A DNA stretch of 64,000 nucleotides from Amorphochlora amoebiformis (lineage: Eukaryota > Cercozoa > Chlorarachniophyceae), in the NCBI GenBank assembly GCA_054601695.1, contig BAAHQB010000014.1, positions 744,001-808,000 of the forward strand, in the 5' to 3' direction. Position numbers and translations under genes: made by a program. The notes beneath the pieces were generated by a model that had not been told where the DNA came from, ran no database searches, and saw nothing but the letters and a program-made list of their open reading frames with translations. Shown one piece after another: positions 1-37,644 of the stretch; within the stretch, counting starts at the first letter, position 1; every line of letters starts with the position of its first letter.

Positions 1-123
1 TATATAAAATGTATATATATATTCATATACATATTTATGTACACATGTATATATGCACACATACGTACCACACGTTTGAATGTTCACATATGTTACATAC
101 ATACGCACATAGAAATAAACGTG

Positions 124-345
124 AACAAAACTAACGCTATCCCTAAAACGAAATCCAAACTTACCCAAACCCGAGCCCTCTTACGCTAACGCTAACCCTA
201 ACCCTAACGCTAACCCTAACGCTAACCCTGATCCAGTTATCCCTATCCTAAGCCTACCTGACCCTAACCTTAACTATCCCTACAAATTCTAACCCTAACA
301 AATTCCAACCAACTAACTCTAATCCTAACCCTAACCCTAGCCCTA
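124..345 (+). repeat. Degenerate telomere-type tract (C strand, CCCTAA)
   Basis: Irregular runs of ccctaa, cctaac and gctaac variants inside the left-hand intron or flank of the partial gene ending at 1272. It is C-strand in the sense of that gene, with the next exon acceptor at 697. Too degenerate to be an active telomere end. Confidence 0.8.
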
Positions 346-697
346 TATATATGTGCAATAGTAACTTACGAATATTAAATACATACATATGTATATAGGA
401 ATGGGTAGAAATACATACACACACACATATACAAATATAATACACATACAATACACACACATATGTGCACATATACACACATATATAATATGTGTGTACA
501 TAAAAAAGAATATTAATACATACTATATATGTGTACACACACGCATATTTATATAAATACATATATATATATATATATACATATACACATATATATATAT
601 GCATATACATATCATACATACATATATACACACATATTTATAAATATATGCATTTATACATTTTATAAATATAAATGTACGCAATATGCACATGCAG

Positions 698-799
698 ATA
701 TTTCGTTGTATTTTCTCCTACGTACCGACGAGCGTTGACATATACAACCATACCAGACCAAAGGTATAAATCAATATATATATATATATATAATATATG

Positions 800-832
<33 letters not shown>

Positions 833-936
833 AGGTATGTATATTTGTGTTTGCTGTATATATACATTGTTACATGTACATGTTATATATCGTGCAGTAA
901 ATACACTAAATAGACAAACAATACATGTGCATATAC

Positions 937-985
<49 letters not shown>

Positions 986-1272
986 CATTATATACACATA
1001 TGTATATATATGTATGTATACACATATATATACACATATACACACATATATACATTAGATACACATATACACACATATATATACACACATATGTATATTT
1101 CAAATTCTGTCCACATTACAATACCTTCATTCATATGCATATCACACACATATATATACATATATATATATATGTATAATATATATATGTAAATATATAT
1201 CTTAAAATATGCACTAAATCTGCATTAACAATCCACAGGGTGGGCGCGGTAGGCAAGTGGGGTCGACCTTAG
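698..1272 (+). CDS. 3' end of an unrecognised gene (two terminal exons, partial)
   Basis: Two exons chain in phase: 698-763 and 1239-1272. The first reads [12 protein letters not shown], then [10 protein letters not shown], and leaves AG at its donor (gtataa). The second begins after ccacag, completes Arg and reads [10 protein letters not shown], then TAG at 1270-1272. The remaining 5' part must lie left of the window; the DNA from 1 to 697 holds TA/CA repeats and a CCCTAA tract. I do not recognise the product. Support: both junctions are GT-AG with matching phase 2, and the stop lies at the edge of a CTAG-rich interval, as in the other convergent genes here. A second reading of the last exon in another frame stays open to a TGA near 1286, so the exact end is not certain. 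The gene converges on the minus gene ending at 1799. Confidence 0.4.
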
Positions 1273-1798
1273 GTTATCGATATTGACTGGGCTTTCAATA
1301 GTGTCGCAGTACACATCTAGGCATTGCTAGAATCATGCGCACCAGTGTAATTTTTGGAGTGCCAGCCTAGCTCTGAATTAATTTCGATTTTAACTGCAAC
1401 CATGATTTCATCTATCATCGGCGATTCATCGCTCTACTAGCTTTAGTCGCTCTGTTCGCTGTCCCTTAGCTACTTCTATCTAGTCTATGTAGCTCTCCAG
1501 TTGTCTTGAATTTAGCTGGAGCTACTACTGCTAATACATAGAGCGAACACTCTCTAGACTCTAGACACAAGAAACATGTCATGATCAGTAGTACGTTAAG
1601 CCATTTCGATTTGAATCATACTACTAGTACTAGCCATACGGTAGTCATGAGCGAACGATAGGAACGACTAGAAGAGGAACCACAGAACCATGACTAGCAT
1701 GAGTCTGACGTGAGTATTTACTAATTTAAAATTATAATCAGTTCATGATCAATGACCATCATAACCAGATCTAGATCATACACCCTATGCTATGATTT
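1273..1798. other. CTAG-rich convergent intergenic interval
   Basis: The 3'-to-3' spacer between the + gene ending at 1272 and the minus gene ending at 1799. Almost free of TA microsatellite, unlike the introns. It is dense in CTAG, ACTAG and CATGATC, including tctagactctagac near 1553. No open frame or RNA gene seen. Likely carries both 3' UTRs and polyadenylation signals (inference). Confidence 0.6.
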
Positions 1799-9414
<7,616 letters not shown>

Positions 9415-9952
9415 CAATTTTCCTCGCTAAATCATCCGAAAAATGATAATTTCTACAATTTTACGCGATATTTTCCTCTCTCCGGTCTATCGAGCGATTC
9501 AGAGCTACTGAATCCATCGGAGAGGCGGCGGGGGAGGGAGGATGGCGCTTTCTCATCCGGAGGGCTTGTCACCGTGAATGACAGAAGTTTCAGAGCTATT
9601 TTTGGGAATTTAGATTAGGTAATTCTACCAGATGATCTGTTTGTCGGAGAAAACTAATAAAGGTCATAATGAACATAATTAGCTTTTACAGGTTAACCAT
9701 TCACCAAGTTTTAAATATCGGTTCTTTCGACAACCCCCCGGGCCCCCCCCTCCCCCTTTCCTCTGCCAGAAAGAGTACCTAGCACATCAGCTTCATGTTA
9801 TCGTGTCTCTTCATTCGACATGTACATCTCAATCTGGCTTTATTTCTCGAACAAGGCCGAAAAGCCAGAATCCGAAACGTTTTGAAACGCCTGCAATGTC
9901 TGCCTCGTGACAAAAAATAGCTGTGTGAAGAATTGCAGCGCACCCGCACTCG
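9415..9952. promoter_or_regulatory. Divergent intergenic region, putative bidirectional promoter
   Basis: A 538-bp spacer between the start codons of the minus membrane-protein gene and the + gene at 9953. It is free of TA microsatellite and comparatively GC-rich, with a ggcggcgggggagggagg stretch near 9526 and a C-rich run near 9736. An in-frame TGA at 9926 supports the + start at 9953. No TATA box or known operator can be assigned with confidence. Confidence 0.5.
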
Positions 9953-10983
9953 ATGGCTATGGATGGCGCGGACCATGGCGTATCCCCCTACATTGGGAAG
10001 GGCTTCGCTGACTGGCTAATACCCCACAGCCTCTCCCGAGCCAAGAAGCGGAGAACTCGCCTCTCCACGGTCTTTGAGACCACCAGTGAGTCCCAGCCCG
10101 GCCCAACACCCATTCTAGATATTCCGCCAAGATATTGTCAAGGCCCCCAGAAAACCCCTTCTTCCGGGAATCATGTCATTCTTTGCAAGAACTTGGCCCG
10201 TGAACTGGTGTTTCGAACCCCAACGCGTGAGTTTCGAGTCAACGGAGCGTTGCTAAAGTCCAAGACCCCCGCTCCTGATGCTCAAACCGTCGACCCCAAG
10301 CTTCCGTCAACATCAAGACCGCTCGTTCTCTCCGCCCTACCGCGAGACCCACCGTTCGCGTCCTTCCCAACACAGCCAAAAGGGCAGATCCCTTGTTCTG
10401 CGAAGTCAAATCCCGTGTCCCCTTCGCAAACTCAGTCACATTTGCGACCACGTTCGCTGTCGCCGTCGCGGTCTATCTGCGGAAGTTTTTCTGAAAGTCC
10501 TGCGAGGGATGGCAAGAGGAGAGGGAAGGTGAAGCTCGACATCAACGAGAGTGACGGGGTGGGCGGAATCGAGAGGATGGAGAAATCACCTAGGGGCAGA
10601 TTTCAGAAATTCACGAACGTTCCGTTCCTGAGAACGCCTTATAATTCGCCCGTTGGAGGTTCATGCGAGGTATCTCTTGTGTGTGTGTGAGTCTGTGCTA
10701 TGTTCACGTGTACATATAAGTGTAATATATCTATGCATATGTTAATGTAATATGTTACGTTGTACTATGCGTGTAGTTTAAATATATCATGTTAACCGTT
10801 ACTATCCTGTTACAAAGTTATACATATATGTAAATATACACGCACATATTTTTATTGTATATATTTTTATATATATACATATATTATGTATATTTAGTAT
10901 ATATATATATATATATTGTGCGTAAATACATATATGTATAAATATATATATATATATTATACCACATCATATATGTATATATG

Positions 10984-11014
<31 letters not shown>

Positions 11015-11046
11015 TATATATATATATAATAAATATATATATATAT

Positions 11047-11092
<46 letters not shown>

Positions 11093-11093
11093 G

Positions 11094-11157
<64 letters not shown>

Positions 11158-11218
11158 ACATATACACAATTTATACATAATGTGTACATGCCTATTGTTT
11201 TTATATTATTATTTTTAC

Positions 11219-11285
<67 letters not shown>

Positions 11286-11560
11286 TATTTTTCATAAATT
11301 AATATCACATACATATACTTACATACACACACATACATATATTTACACATATATGTATCACATGTATATGTATATATATGTGTATGTATATATAATACAT
11401 ATATATATATATATATACATGTGTATATATATATATATATATATATAAATATATATATATATATTTTATATTTTACATACCTAAATATATCTATTCAATA
11501 TATCTAATGAAATATGCATATGCATATATACGTTTATGTATATGTAGCTTTATATTTAGC

Positions 11561-11592
<32 letters not shown>

Positions 11593-11731
11593 TGTATATA
11601 TATATATTATATATATATATATTATATGTATGTATATATAATATATATATGTATATATATTATATATATATATATATTATATGTATGTGTATATAATATA
11701 TACATATATATACATATATAAATATATATAC

Positions 11732-11769
<38 letters not shown>

Positions 11770-11826
11770 TGTGTAGCTGTGTATATATGTATATATAATA
11801 TATATAAATATATATTAATATAAGCA

Positions 11827-11865
<39 letters not shown>

Positions 11866-12011
11866 TAAGTCTGGTATGTATAATTTACAATCTATAGAGC
11901 CCGAAGGCCATGGCGATCGTGGATCCGGACGACGCCGTCCAACCTATGGTGCAGATTTTTTCTCTGCTTCTTCTATGTACACATTTACATATATATATAT
12001 TATATACATAT

Positions 12012-12088
<77 letters not shown>

Positions 12089-12130
12089 GTATATACATAC
12101 ATAAATATTAGTATATATTTACCCATAAAT

Positions 12131-12179
<49 letters not shown>

Positions 12180-12208
12180 TTACTAAATAACTATGTACTG
12201 GAAATGTA

Positions 12209-12245
<37 letters not shown>

Positions 12246-12368
12246 ATATATCCATATTTTAAAATTTATATAATATATATATATATATATATATGAATTT
12301 ATATGTAGATGTATATATATCTTTATAGAACCCTTCATGTATATCTAATTTTGCTAAATAAGTAAATT

Positions 12369-12405
<37 letters not shown>

Positions 12406-12767
12406 ATATACGTATGTATATATTTATATATTGTATATATATTCTTATTAACCCTACCCAAAAGTAAACCACACAAAACAGGCAAAAAACCGTTTCCGCA
12501 ACTGTCCCCGCTCCCTCTACTCCAGACACAAACACTCTCCTCTGCCCCCTTGCCCTCCCCGACACCCGCGGTCTGCCTCTACCATGGACGTCTCAAGCCC
12601 CACCAGCTTCTCTGTAAGTTCGCTCCTCGTTCCGAGGCGGGAATGCAAGCTGGTGGGAGGGGGAGGGATATTTGGAAGCTTGACTCTCTGTGAGATTGGG
12701 TTGAGTATCCTGGAGGAGACGCAGGTCGACCAGGTTATGGAGGTCAGTGATTTTTCCTTTTTTGTGT

Positions 12768-12808
<41 letters not shown>

Positions 12809-13020
12809 GTATGTATGTATATGTAAATATGTATATATATATATATGTATTATATACATACATTTATATATATATATATAATGTATGTATGTATATATAT
12901 ATATATGTATGTATGTATATATATATACATATATATAGAAATATACATATATATTTGTTTGTTTAGTATGTATTTGTATTACATATATACATTTATACAC
13001 ATATATACACACATATATAC

Positions 13021-13091
<71 letters not shown>

Positions 13092-13141
13092 TATGTATAT
13101 GCAAATATATACATGTATATATACATATATATACACACATA

Positions 13142-13188
<47 letters not shown>

Positions 13189-13353
13189 GTATATATATGT
13201 ATATATATATGTATATATATATGTAAATTATATACATACTCAGTCGTCCGGATGTGGTTCACGTGCGCTAGCATTGAGTGTAGTTCGGCTATTTGAAAAC
13301 CTTGATACCATGTCTAAGGAACACATCTATACCACGGTGCATTATATAATGTA

Positions 13354-13420
<67 letters not shown>

Positions 13421-13903
13421 AATACACACACACACATACATATGGGTAGATAGAGAGGGAGAGAGAGGGATAGAGAGAGATAGAGAGAGAGGTGCCATAT
13501 CCGAGGAGCATATGTACCATGGTGCCTTACATAAATACAAATATATAAACATGTATATATATATATATATACATATATATAATATATGTATATATATATA
13601 TATATGTATATAGATGTGCGTGTATATACATATATGCAAACATAAATATATGGTGATGTATATCCCAGAATATACATATTATGTATCTATTATATATAAA
13701 TATATGTACATACTATACATATATATATATATATATATACATTTGTACAACATCAGATCGAAGAGATCGTTAAGAGCTTCTCAGATGGCAAGGATACCGC
13801 CACTTCAGGAACCAGAAAAAATAAAACGAAAAATTCGCCTTCGAAACATCATAAATCGGCCTCGGGTATAACAACTGAAGATGATAATCACGTGAAAAAG
13901 AGG

Positions 13904-13963
<60 letters not shown>

Positions 13964-14039
13964 GTATTTTATATTTTTTATATCAAAATGTAGCGTATAT
14001 TTACATATACAAATATAATTTACATATACACCAACACAA

Positions 14040-14071
<32 letters not shown>

Positions 14072-14121
14072 ATATATATATATTTACATATGTATGCAAT
14101 TATATTTTTACATATTATATG

Positions 14122-14166
<45 letters not shown>

Positions 14167-15139
14167 ATATATGTGTGTGTGTATATATATATATATATTA
14201 TATAAAAATAACATGTAAAATTACATATATTTATGTATTATATGTATATGTAAATAATACATACACACATATATATATACATACACACATACATACATAC
14301 ATAAAATATAAATATAATACATATACGTAATGAATAATTAGACTCTCGAAATCCTTTTCTCTCCTTACAAAATCCGCCCGCCGTGAGGCTTTCGGTTCGG
14401 TATGATCCTAACCTCAACCACTCTCGACTTCGTCCTATCTCAATCTCTCTTCTCTCTCTTCTTCTCTCTCATGTCCTCTCAATATCTCTCTCATCTATCC
14501 ATACCCATGTCTATTCATTCATACTAAGCATTCCACGTCTTATCGATATCTCATAAGCAAAAACAATCACGGTTTCTGGTAAATATACCTAAATCTTCAA
14601 TTGCGGTCATAGTATATCGCAATGAAATCCTTCGCAAATTTGTCTATATCTACATATTTATCTATCGCTCACTTTTCTCCTCGTTTTCTTTGAATGCTCC
14701 TCCTTCCTCGCTTTTTCCTCTTCTATTTCTCTTCTCTATCCTCTCTGTCTCTTTCTCTCTGGGTCTGTCTCTGTTTCTCTCTGCTCTCTCTCTCTCTCAC
14801 CCTCTCTCTCTCACCCTCACTCTCTCACCCTCTCTCTCTCACCCTCTCTCTCTCACCCTCTCTCTCTCACCCTCTCTTTCATTTTTTTCCCCTCTCTTTC
14901 CTTCCTTTTTCTCTCTCTCCTTCCTCTCTTCCTCCTCTTCCCCTCACGTTTCTCCTTCCCCTCTTCTCTCTTGCTCTCTTTCTTTCTCTCTCCTTGCTCT
15001 GTTTTCCATTCAATCACTCTCCATTTCCTCTCTTTCTCTCCCCTAACGCTGACACACGTATGTTTAGATATTGCTAAGGGATATGCTCAATAATAACGCC
15101 AAATATCTTCACTTGGTTCAGAGGTATATACATGTATAC

Positions 15140-15187
<48 letters not shown>

Positions 15188-15232
15188 TCTCTCTCTCTCT
15201 CTATATATATATCAGAGGTATATTCATGTATA

Positions 15233-15271
<39 letters not shown>

Positions 15272-15316
15272 TTATACACACACACACACACTTACTATTG
15301 CATTTAGATATGTATC

Positions 15317-15348
<32 letters not shown>

Positions 15349-15409
15349 TTATATATACGTGTATATATATAATACTATATATATATATATATATATACAT
15401 ATATATATT

Positions 15410-15464
<55 letters not shown>

Positions 15465-15479
15465 ATATATTATATCTAT

Positions 15480-15524
<45 letters not shown>

Positions 15525-15581
15525 TCTTTTTGTATATTCATAAATGTAAATATAAATATGTTACGTTATACATATTATGTA

Positions 15582-15649
<68 letters not shown>

Positions 15650-15764
15650 TATACACATGTATAGTATATCTTACACCCAACCCGAACCTTAATTCCGAAC
15701 CCTAGTTTTAGCCCTAACCCTAACCTCACCCTAAACCTTCAGGTGGAACGCGGCCTGTGACTAA
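9953..15764 (+). CDS. Unrecognised Ser/Pro-rich protein, six-exon model
   Basis: Proposed exons: 9953-10669, 11898-11948, 12482-12742, 13757-13902, 15079-15123, 15743-15764. They total 1242 nt, 413 residues and TAA, with all phases matching. Exon 1 is strong: 239 codons, an in-frame upstream stop, a gtatct donor and non-repetitive codons. It encodes a basic, Ser/Pro-rich, probably disordered protein with SPSRS and RTPYNSP, like cell-cycle or chromatin proteins phosphorylated on SP/TP sites (inference). Exon 3 carries [13 protein letters not shown] and a following amphipathic stretch. That faintly recalls the borealin C-terminal domain, but I cannot support that name. Exon 4 is Lys/Ser-rich ([18 protein letters not shown]). 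The last exon is only WNAACD and follows a CCCTAA tract. Exons 2, 3 (5' edge), 5 and 6 are less certain than 1 and 4. It is tandem with the gene at 17333. Confidence 0.55.
13443..13495 (+). repeat. GA-rich simple repeat in intron
   Basis: gagaga/gatagaga runs flanked by TA arrays within the intron between exons 12482-12742 and 13757-13902. Confidence 0.7.
14690..15045 (+). repeat. CT-rich polypyrimidine tract with caccctctctctct units
   Basis: A 350-bp pyrimidine tract ends about 35 bp before the acceptor of exon 15079-15123, with a cctaac branch-like motif near 15041. Inside, caccctctctctct is repeated several times (14797-14875). Long Ser/Leu open frames here are composition artefacts. Confidence 0.8.
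15675..15742 (+). repeat. CCCTAA tract immediately before a splice acceptor
   Basis: ccctaaccctaacctcaccctaaaccttcag runs straight into the proposed acceptor of the terminal exon at 15743. It supplies both ctaac branch-like motifs and pyrimidines. Confidence 0.7.
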
Positions 15765-15785
15765 TGATTCAAGATGATATATACA

Positions 15786-15824
<39 letters not shown>

Positions 15825-16431
15825 TATGTATAATATTATTCTTGAATTTCTCTTTGAACCGCTTTGAAAAAAAAATTAATTAATATATACAAATAAGTAT
15901 TTATTACCCACAGAAGAAAAAAACATCAAACCACATTTTTTTCATTCAGTTTTCTTTCCCGGAATTTTTTTTTTTTTTTTAATAGCCCCAGAGCTGTTTT
16001 CAGTCTCCTCTTCGAACCGCTCACTCTCATACATACATGAATGTATGTGTATATCTACACATATATCATATATATATGGTATAGAAGTGTGTATGTATTG
16101 TGGGCGCAATTCGTTGTTAGATTTTGCCGTACATATATAGGTTTTTGGTCGTGTCCTCCTATAGACTACATCGTCATCTCTTCTAATCTTTCTTCTTTTT
16201 TTTTCGGGTTACGTCGTCGTATTAAAGGTTTATTATATCTTTGGGGGTTACAACTAGCGAAAGTATAGTCACTAGATCCGTTTTCTCCTCTTTCTCTCCA
16301 TATACATACACAACTATTTTTTTCTTTTTCTACTCCGGGGCTGATTACTCAAAAAATGGTATACACTGTCTATTTGGATGGTGGTCTTCCACGCTTACAC
16401 GGATAGATATTTAAATATATATATATGTGTA

Positions 16432-16463
<32 letters not shown>

Positions 16464-16778
16464 TAATACTAAATTTATCGATATTGCCCCTCTCATTATT
16501 TCATTAAGAAAAAAAAAAAAAGAACAGGAACATCCTTTTCTCGATCGTATCAACAACAAATCGCGATTTTTTAATTTCGTACAAAACATTTCCGATTTTA
16601 GACCCGTTGGTTTCTTTGTCGATCTTACAGCGTGCGCATGCAAGTTAAACCCATCATCTTTGCGTCTTCTACTTTACATGTTATTCATATATATAATATC
16701 ATAATGTATAATATTACATGTGAAAACGCACACACACATATATATATATATATATTATATATATAATATATGTGTGTC

Positions 16779-16860
<82 letters not shown>

Positions 16861-17332
16861 CATATAGCTGCGAGTTTGACCCCGGCATCCTTGCGTCTTC
16901 TCCTTTCGCAAAGATGATGGGTGAAATTGCAGCTAGAAAACAAAATGTTACATTAAGTATTATTATATTGTTATATATATACATATATATTATATCATAT
17001 GCTTTGAACAATTTGTGTACATGTGTGTGCGTGTACGTGACTAGTACTATCTAGACTAAATCTATCTAGCATAAAATATTGTAATTTGATTGCAAACACT
17101 AGAAAAAATAATCACACACCAGATAATCTTGCTGTAGTCTGTCGATGAATAATTAACGTCCAATATCTAGAATATCCCACAGCTTTAAACTTTAAGTTAA
17201 AATATGCATCCCCTACCGGGGAGGGGCAACTTTTAAAAAAAGTGACCCCGATGATTCGAATTTTACACGTGTCCTAAGCCCGATCTAGTTGACCTCTAAG
17301 ACGGCACGTGTCCCATTCACCGAACGAAAACG
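15765..17332. other. Tandem intergenic region with fold-back repeats
   Basis: Spacer between the genes ending at 15764 and starting at 17333. It holds TA arrays, an oligo-T run near 15967 and an oligo-A run near 16508. The segment acccatcatctttgcg at about 16650 recurs inverted as cgcaaagatgatgggt at about 16908, and cttgcgtcttctcctttc at about 16890 has a direct partner at about 16659. Short open frames exist on both strands but I could not chain them. Confidence 0.5.
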
Positions 17333-27131
<9,799 letters not shown>

Positions 27132-27352
27132 ACCGTGGAGATACCCGAGCTCACAGCCGCTACTAGAAGCTGATGCATGCTTGACGGTCGACTCGATGAG
27201 TGTCAGCCCGTGCTGAGGAGTATTCTAGACTCTAGATCTAGACACCGAAAAGTTGTTTTTTATGTAACGTTCATTATCTAGTTTATCCTGGCGCAGAAAG
27301 CGTGTTTCTGTAGTATCAGAGTATGTATGTATTAAGTATTTATCATATATTT

Positions 27353-27392
<40 letters not shown>

Positions 27393-27799
27393 ACATGTAT
27401 ATATATTGACATATATAAAATATATATACATACATATATGTATATATATATATATATATCTAGATATATGTTGTTTCAGCCTAGTGTGAATCTAGAGTAT
27501 ACATGCACAAGATGTAGTGTCTCATAGTAATTATAATATAAAACAGTGTGAAATTCCTAATCTAAACCACATAAATATTACTTATGACCATTGATATTTC
27601 GTTAGATTGCTTTATCACTATGATCATGATATAACCTTTACATATGAGTACTAGTATGTATGAGGCTGTATATAGTGTACTAGTATCTAGAGTACATATA
27701 CATATCTAGTCTTTGCGCATACAACTGGTATGCATATAATACATATGTATGTATGTGTGTATATATATATGTAAATATATGTATATATATATATATATA

Positions 27800-27855
<56 letters not shown>

Positions 27856-28463
27856 TATATATACATGACCGTATCTATATGCGGTATAATATACCAGATA
27901 CATACTGTGTGTCATGTCCACACATTCAGTATACTATATATGTGTACGCACCTGCGTGGCCGGGGTACGTACGTATACGTACCTACGTATGTACGTACTC
28001 TAGACTCTAGATACGTACGTCAAGATCACGGTACGTATATGTACGTACCTTAATCTAGTTAATATCCCACATATACGTACGTATACGTACTACAACTACA
28101 AGTGAGATATCTATAGCTTACACGTACTAGACGTAACTGGATTGCCACTTCATCTTGAGTATACAATAGTCGAGTATCTCGAGGACATATATATATTCTA
28201 GATATTATGCAATGGTTTGAATAATAAGTCTAGAAGCTACAATATGGTCCGAGTATCTTTACATATATAACAGTTTGAATTCGAATAATCTATCCTGCTA
28301 GTATGTGTACTTTTAGTCAATTCAAGGCAGAGACATGTCAATTAATTGTTGTCAGTTTGTCACTGAATATCGATCAGTTGATGGTCAATCGACATCGTAA
28401 ACTCTCAGAATAATTACATTTGCATTGCTACGCGTGTACGCATACGTTTTCTAGATTTACTGA
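27132..28463. other. CTAG-rich convergent intergenic interval
   Basis: Spacer between the CFAP119-like gene (stop 27131) and the p24 gene (stop 28464). Dense in CTAG, ACTAG and TACGTAC palindromes; ctagactctaga occurs near 27225 and near 27999. Two short TA arrays interrupt it (about 27355-27460 and 27750-27860). No coding exon found. Confidence 0.65.
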
Positions 28464-34193
<5,730 letters not shown>

Positions 34194-34289
34194 CACTGCG
34201 CGACCAGCAAGCGAGATTTTCAACTTAATTCTTCGTCGCAGGAATAGGGTTCCGTGGGTTCCGAGGATTCGGGACATCGGCGTGACAAA
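34194..34289. promoter_or_regulatory. 96-bp bidirectional start region
   Basis: The p24 gene (minus) and the AP-5 sigma gene (+) have start codons only 96 bp apart. The spacer is free of microsatellite and contains ggttccgtgggttccgagg near 34248. Any promoter and both 5' UTRs must fit here or overlap the coding starts. Confidence 0.6.
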
Positions 34290-34692
34290 ATGGTTGTCCA
34301 CGGGTTCTTGCTTCATAATAGCAAGTCTCTAGATCAGGTAAATGCGATTTGTGAATTTAGTCTCGTGGATAATTATATGGACTAATACGATGACGAAAAA
34401 AACCTACAATATTTAAGAAAAATCGGGAAATTACGCAGGCGGGGGGCTCCAAGTCGGAGGACGAGGTCGTGGTGTGGGCTTCTCGCTTCTACGACAGCGA
34501 AGGGTAAGGCTTATGGGTTAAGATGGAGAGATTAGGAAACGGAACCCAAAACCCCTCCTTTTCTCTCCTACTCTCCCTCTTCTCTCTGTCCGTCTTCTCT
34601 CTCTTTTCCCATTCACTCCCTCCGTTGTCCTTCTGAATTATTTCGGCTTCAGGGTAGGAAAGCCTCTATAATTATAGAGTGTGCTTGAAACC

Positions 34693-34732
<40 letters not shown>

Positions 34733-35132
34733 TATATTCCCCTTAGAGTGACAGAGAGAAAATCAGTGATTGAGAGGGAGAAAGAGAGGGAGAAGAAAGA
34801 GAGGAATGAGTGGAAAGAGAGAGAGAGAGAATAAAGGGAAGAGTAGAGGAGGGACACAAAACATGTGTAAGAGAGACACGGAGAGTGGAGGGAAGGGGTG
34901 AGATATTACTGTTTCAGAAACGATAAACGCAGCTGCGTGCGCGCAAAGGCCGTGGCGAGAAGGGTGAGAGTTGGGGGTTAAGGTTAAGGTTAGGGCTAAG
35001 GTTAAGGTTAGGGTTGAAGTTAGGGTTAGGGATAGGGTTCAGGGAATGATTACGATTAAGGTTAAAAGAGCTAGGGTTGGGTTGAGGTTAGGTTTGGGTT
35101 GGGATTAGGATGGGTGAGACGCATAGTCCTCT

Positions 35133-35204
<72 letters not shown>

Positions 35205-35305
35205 AGTTTTAATTACTCATTCATAGGTTCAGCAGGAGTTTCGAGTTTCGGTAATGGATATACACATCTATAGTATGCTTTGTATAATAAATAAAACACA
35301 CACAC

Positions 35306-35381
<76 letters not shown>

Positions 35382-35394
35382 ATATATAAAAATT

Positions 35395-35443
<49 letters not shown>

Positions 35444-35449
35444 TATATA

Positions 35450-35521
<72 letters not shown>

Positions 35522-35569
35522 CATGTATATACACATATGAATTGCATACCGTTTACATTCATCGTATAA

Positions 35570-35639
<70 letters not shown>

Positions 35640-35712
35640 GTAAAAGTATATAAATATATATTTTACATATATTATATTAGATATATAAATATGTCTATAT
35701 TCATATATGAGA

Positions 35713-35745
<33 letters not shown>

Positions 35746-35754
35746 TATATACAC

Positions 35755-35825
<71 letters not shown>

Positions 35826-35879
35826 AGTTATACATATGTATTATATGTGTAAATATATAGGCCTTATATAATATCTATT

Positions 35880-35922
<43 letters not shown>

Positions 35923-36005
35923 AGAGGTGCGAAGGCAATATGGAAGACGGCAAAGGCTTATGGCACTCACGTGCCCAGCCTGCAAACCAGTAACCTTATA
36001 TATGA

Positions 36006-36046
<41 letters not shown>

Positions 36047-36176
36047 ATATATATATATATATATATAATATATACAATAATATTGTATTTGTGTGTGTGT
36101 TTGCAATATACACATATTTATATTGTGTCAAATATAATATATATGTATATATACACACACACATTTATATATATAC

Positions 36177-36222
<46 letters not shown>

Positions 36223-36622
36223 TGTGTATATATTGTTAGAATAGCAATATAATTGCATGAGAGCGCGGCTCGATGAGTAGGTAACTAGAAACGTTATAGT
36301 TGGAGATCGTCTCATACTATCCGTTATTATCCGGCAACAACGGGCCTACAGACAATTAAATAGCAAGACGTGACGTTACGCCATGTCGAACCTTCAGAGT
36401 ATTAAATGACAGACGTCACGTCACGCTGTTTCACGCTTCGGAACCCTTCTCATAGATTCGATGGAAATTTGGAGAATTTCGACTACCGCATAGAAGTTAT
36501 TCCTAATCATCTATCAGAATTCAAACGGACTTCAAACAACACCTGGACTACCGTCCGCGCTAATATATATATATATATATATATAAATATATATGTATAT
36601 ATATCCCTATATATTATATATG

Positions 36623-36664
<42 letters not shown>

Positions 36665-36818
36665 AATATATATATATATATGTATAAAAATATATACATA
36701 TATATATATATACTTCTTTTGTATGTAAAAAGCGTTTCTCGCGGCGTGTTCCGATTGTCGAGTAGTAGGATATTCTCCAAGCCAAAAGTTGTCTTCTGGA
36801 TACACAAATCAGAGTAGG

Positions 36819-36856
<38 letters not shown>

Positions 36857-36999
36857 ACATATATTATATATATGTAATGGTGCACATATTTATATATATA
36901 TATATATATATATTTATATAATATATATATATATATGTAAATATATATATGTATATATATTATTCTGACTTGTGCATTCAGAAGATAACCTTGAGCTAT

Positions 37000-37063
<64 letters not shown>

Positions 37064-37257
37064 TAACCTTGAGCTATACACTAACATGTATGTATATATA
37101 TATATATGTGTGTGTACTGTATGTTTGTTATATATGATACACATACAATCAGGGCCCTGTGCACCCTGATCTGCGAGGAGAAAACCAATGTTTTACTCGC
37201 CGCAAATCAGGTATTCGCACGTATGTATGTATATGTATACTAATATCTACATACGTA

Positions 37258-37305
<48 letters not shown>

Positions 37306-37428
37306 TGTGTATGTATATATATATATATATATGTAGATACACATATTTATATATGTATATATGTATACATATATTTAGATATGTATGTATGTGCATATGC
37401 ATATGTGTACATGTATGTTATATTTATA

Positions 37429-37472
<44 letters not shown>

Positions 37473-37610
37473 AATATACATGTATATATATATATATATA
37501 TATATGTATATCGCATAATATAAAATATGTGCATATACATATGTATTAATATATAGATATATATGGTATTTATATAATATACATATTTATATATATATAT
37601 ATATATTATG

Positions 37611-37644
<34 letters not shown>

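Noticed and set aside
124-345. A chromosome end or fresh telomere at the left side
   Set aside because: Repeats are degenerate, appear in both orientations throughout, and genes continue on both sides.
36406-36565. Candidate AP-5 sigma exon in the 36.4-kb unique block
   Set aside because: Required phase gives an in-frame stop and the block matches the MITE-like family.
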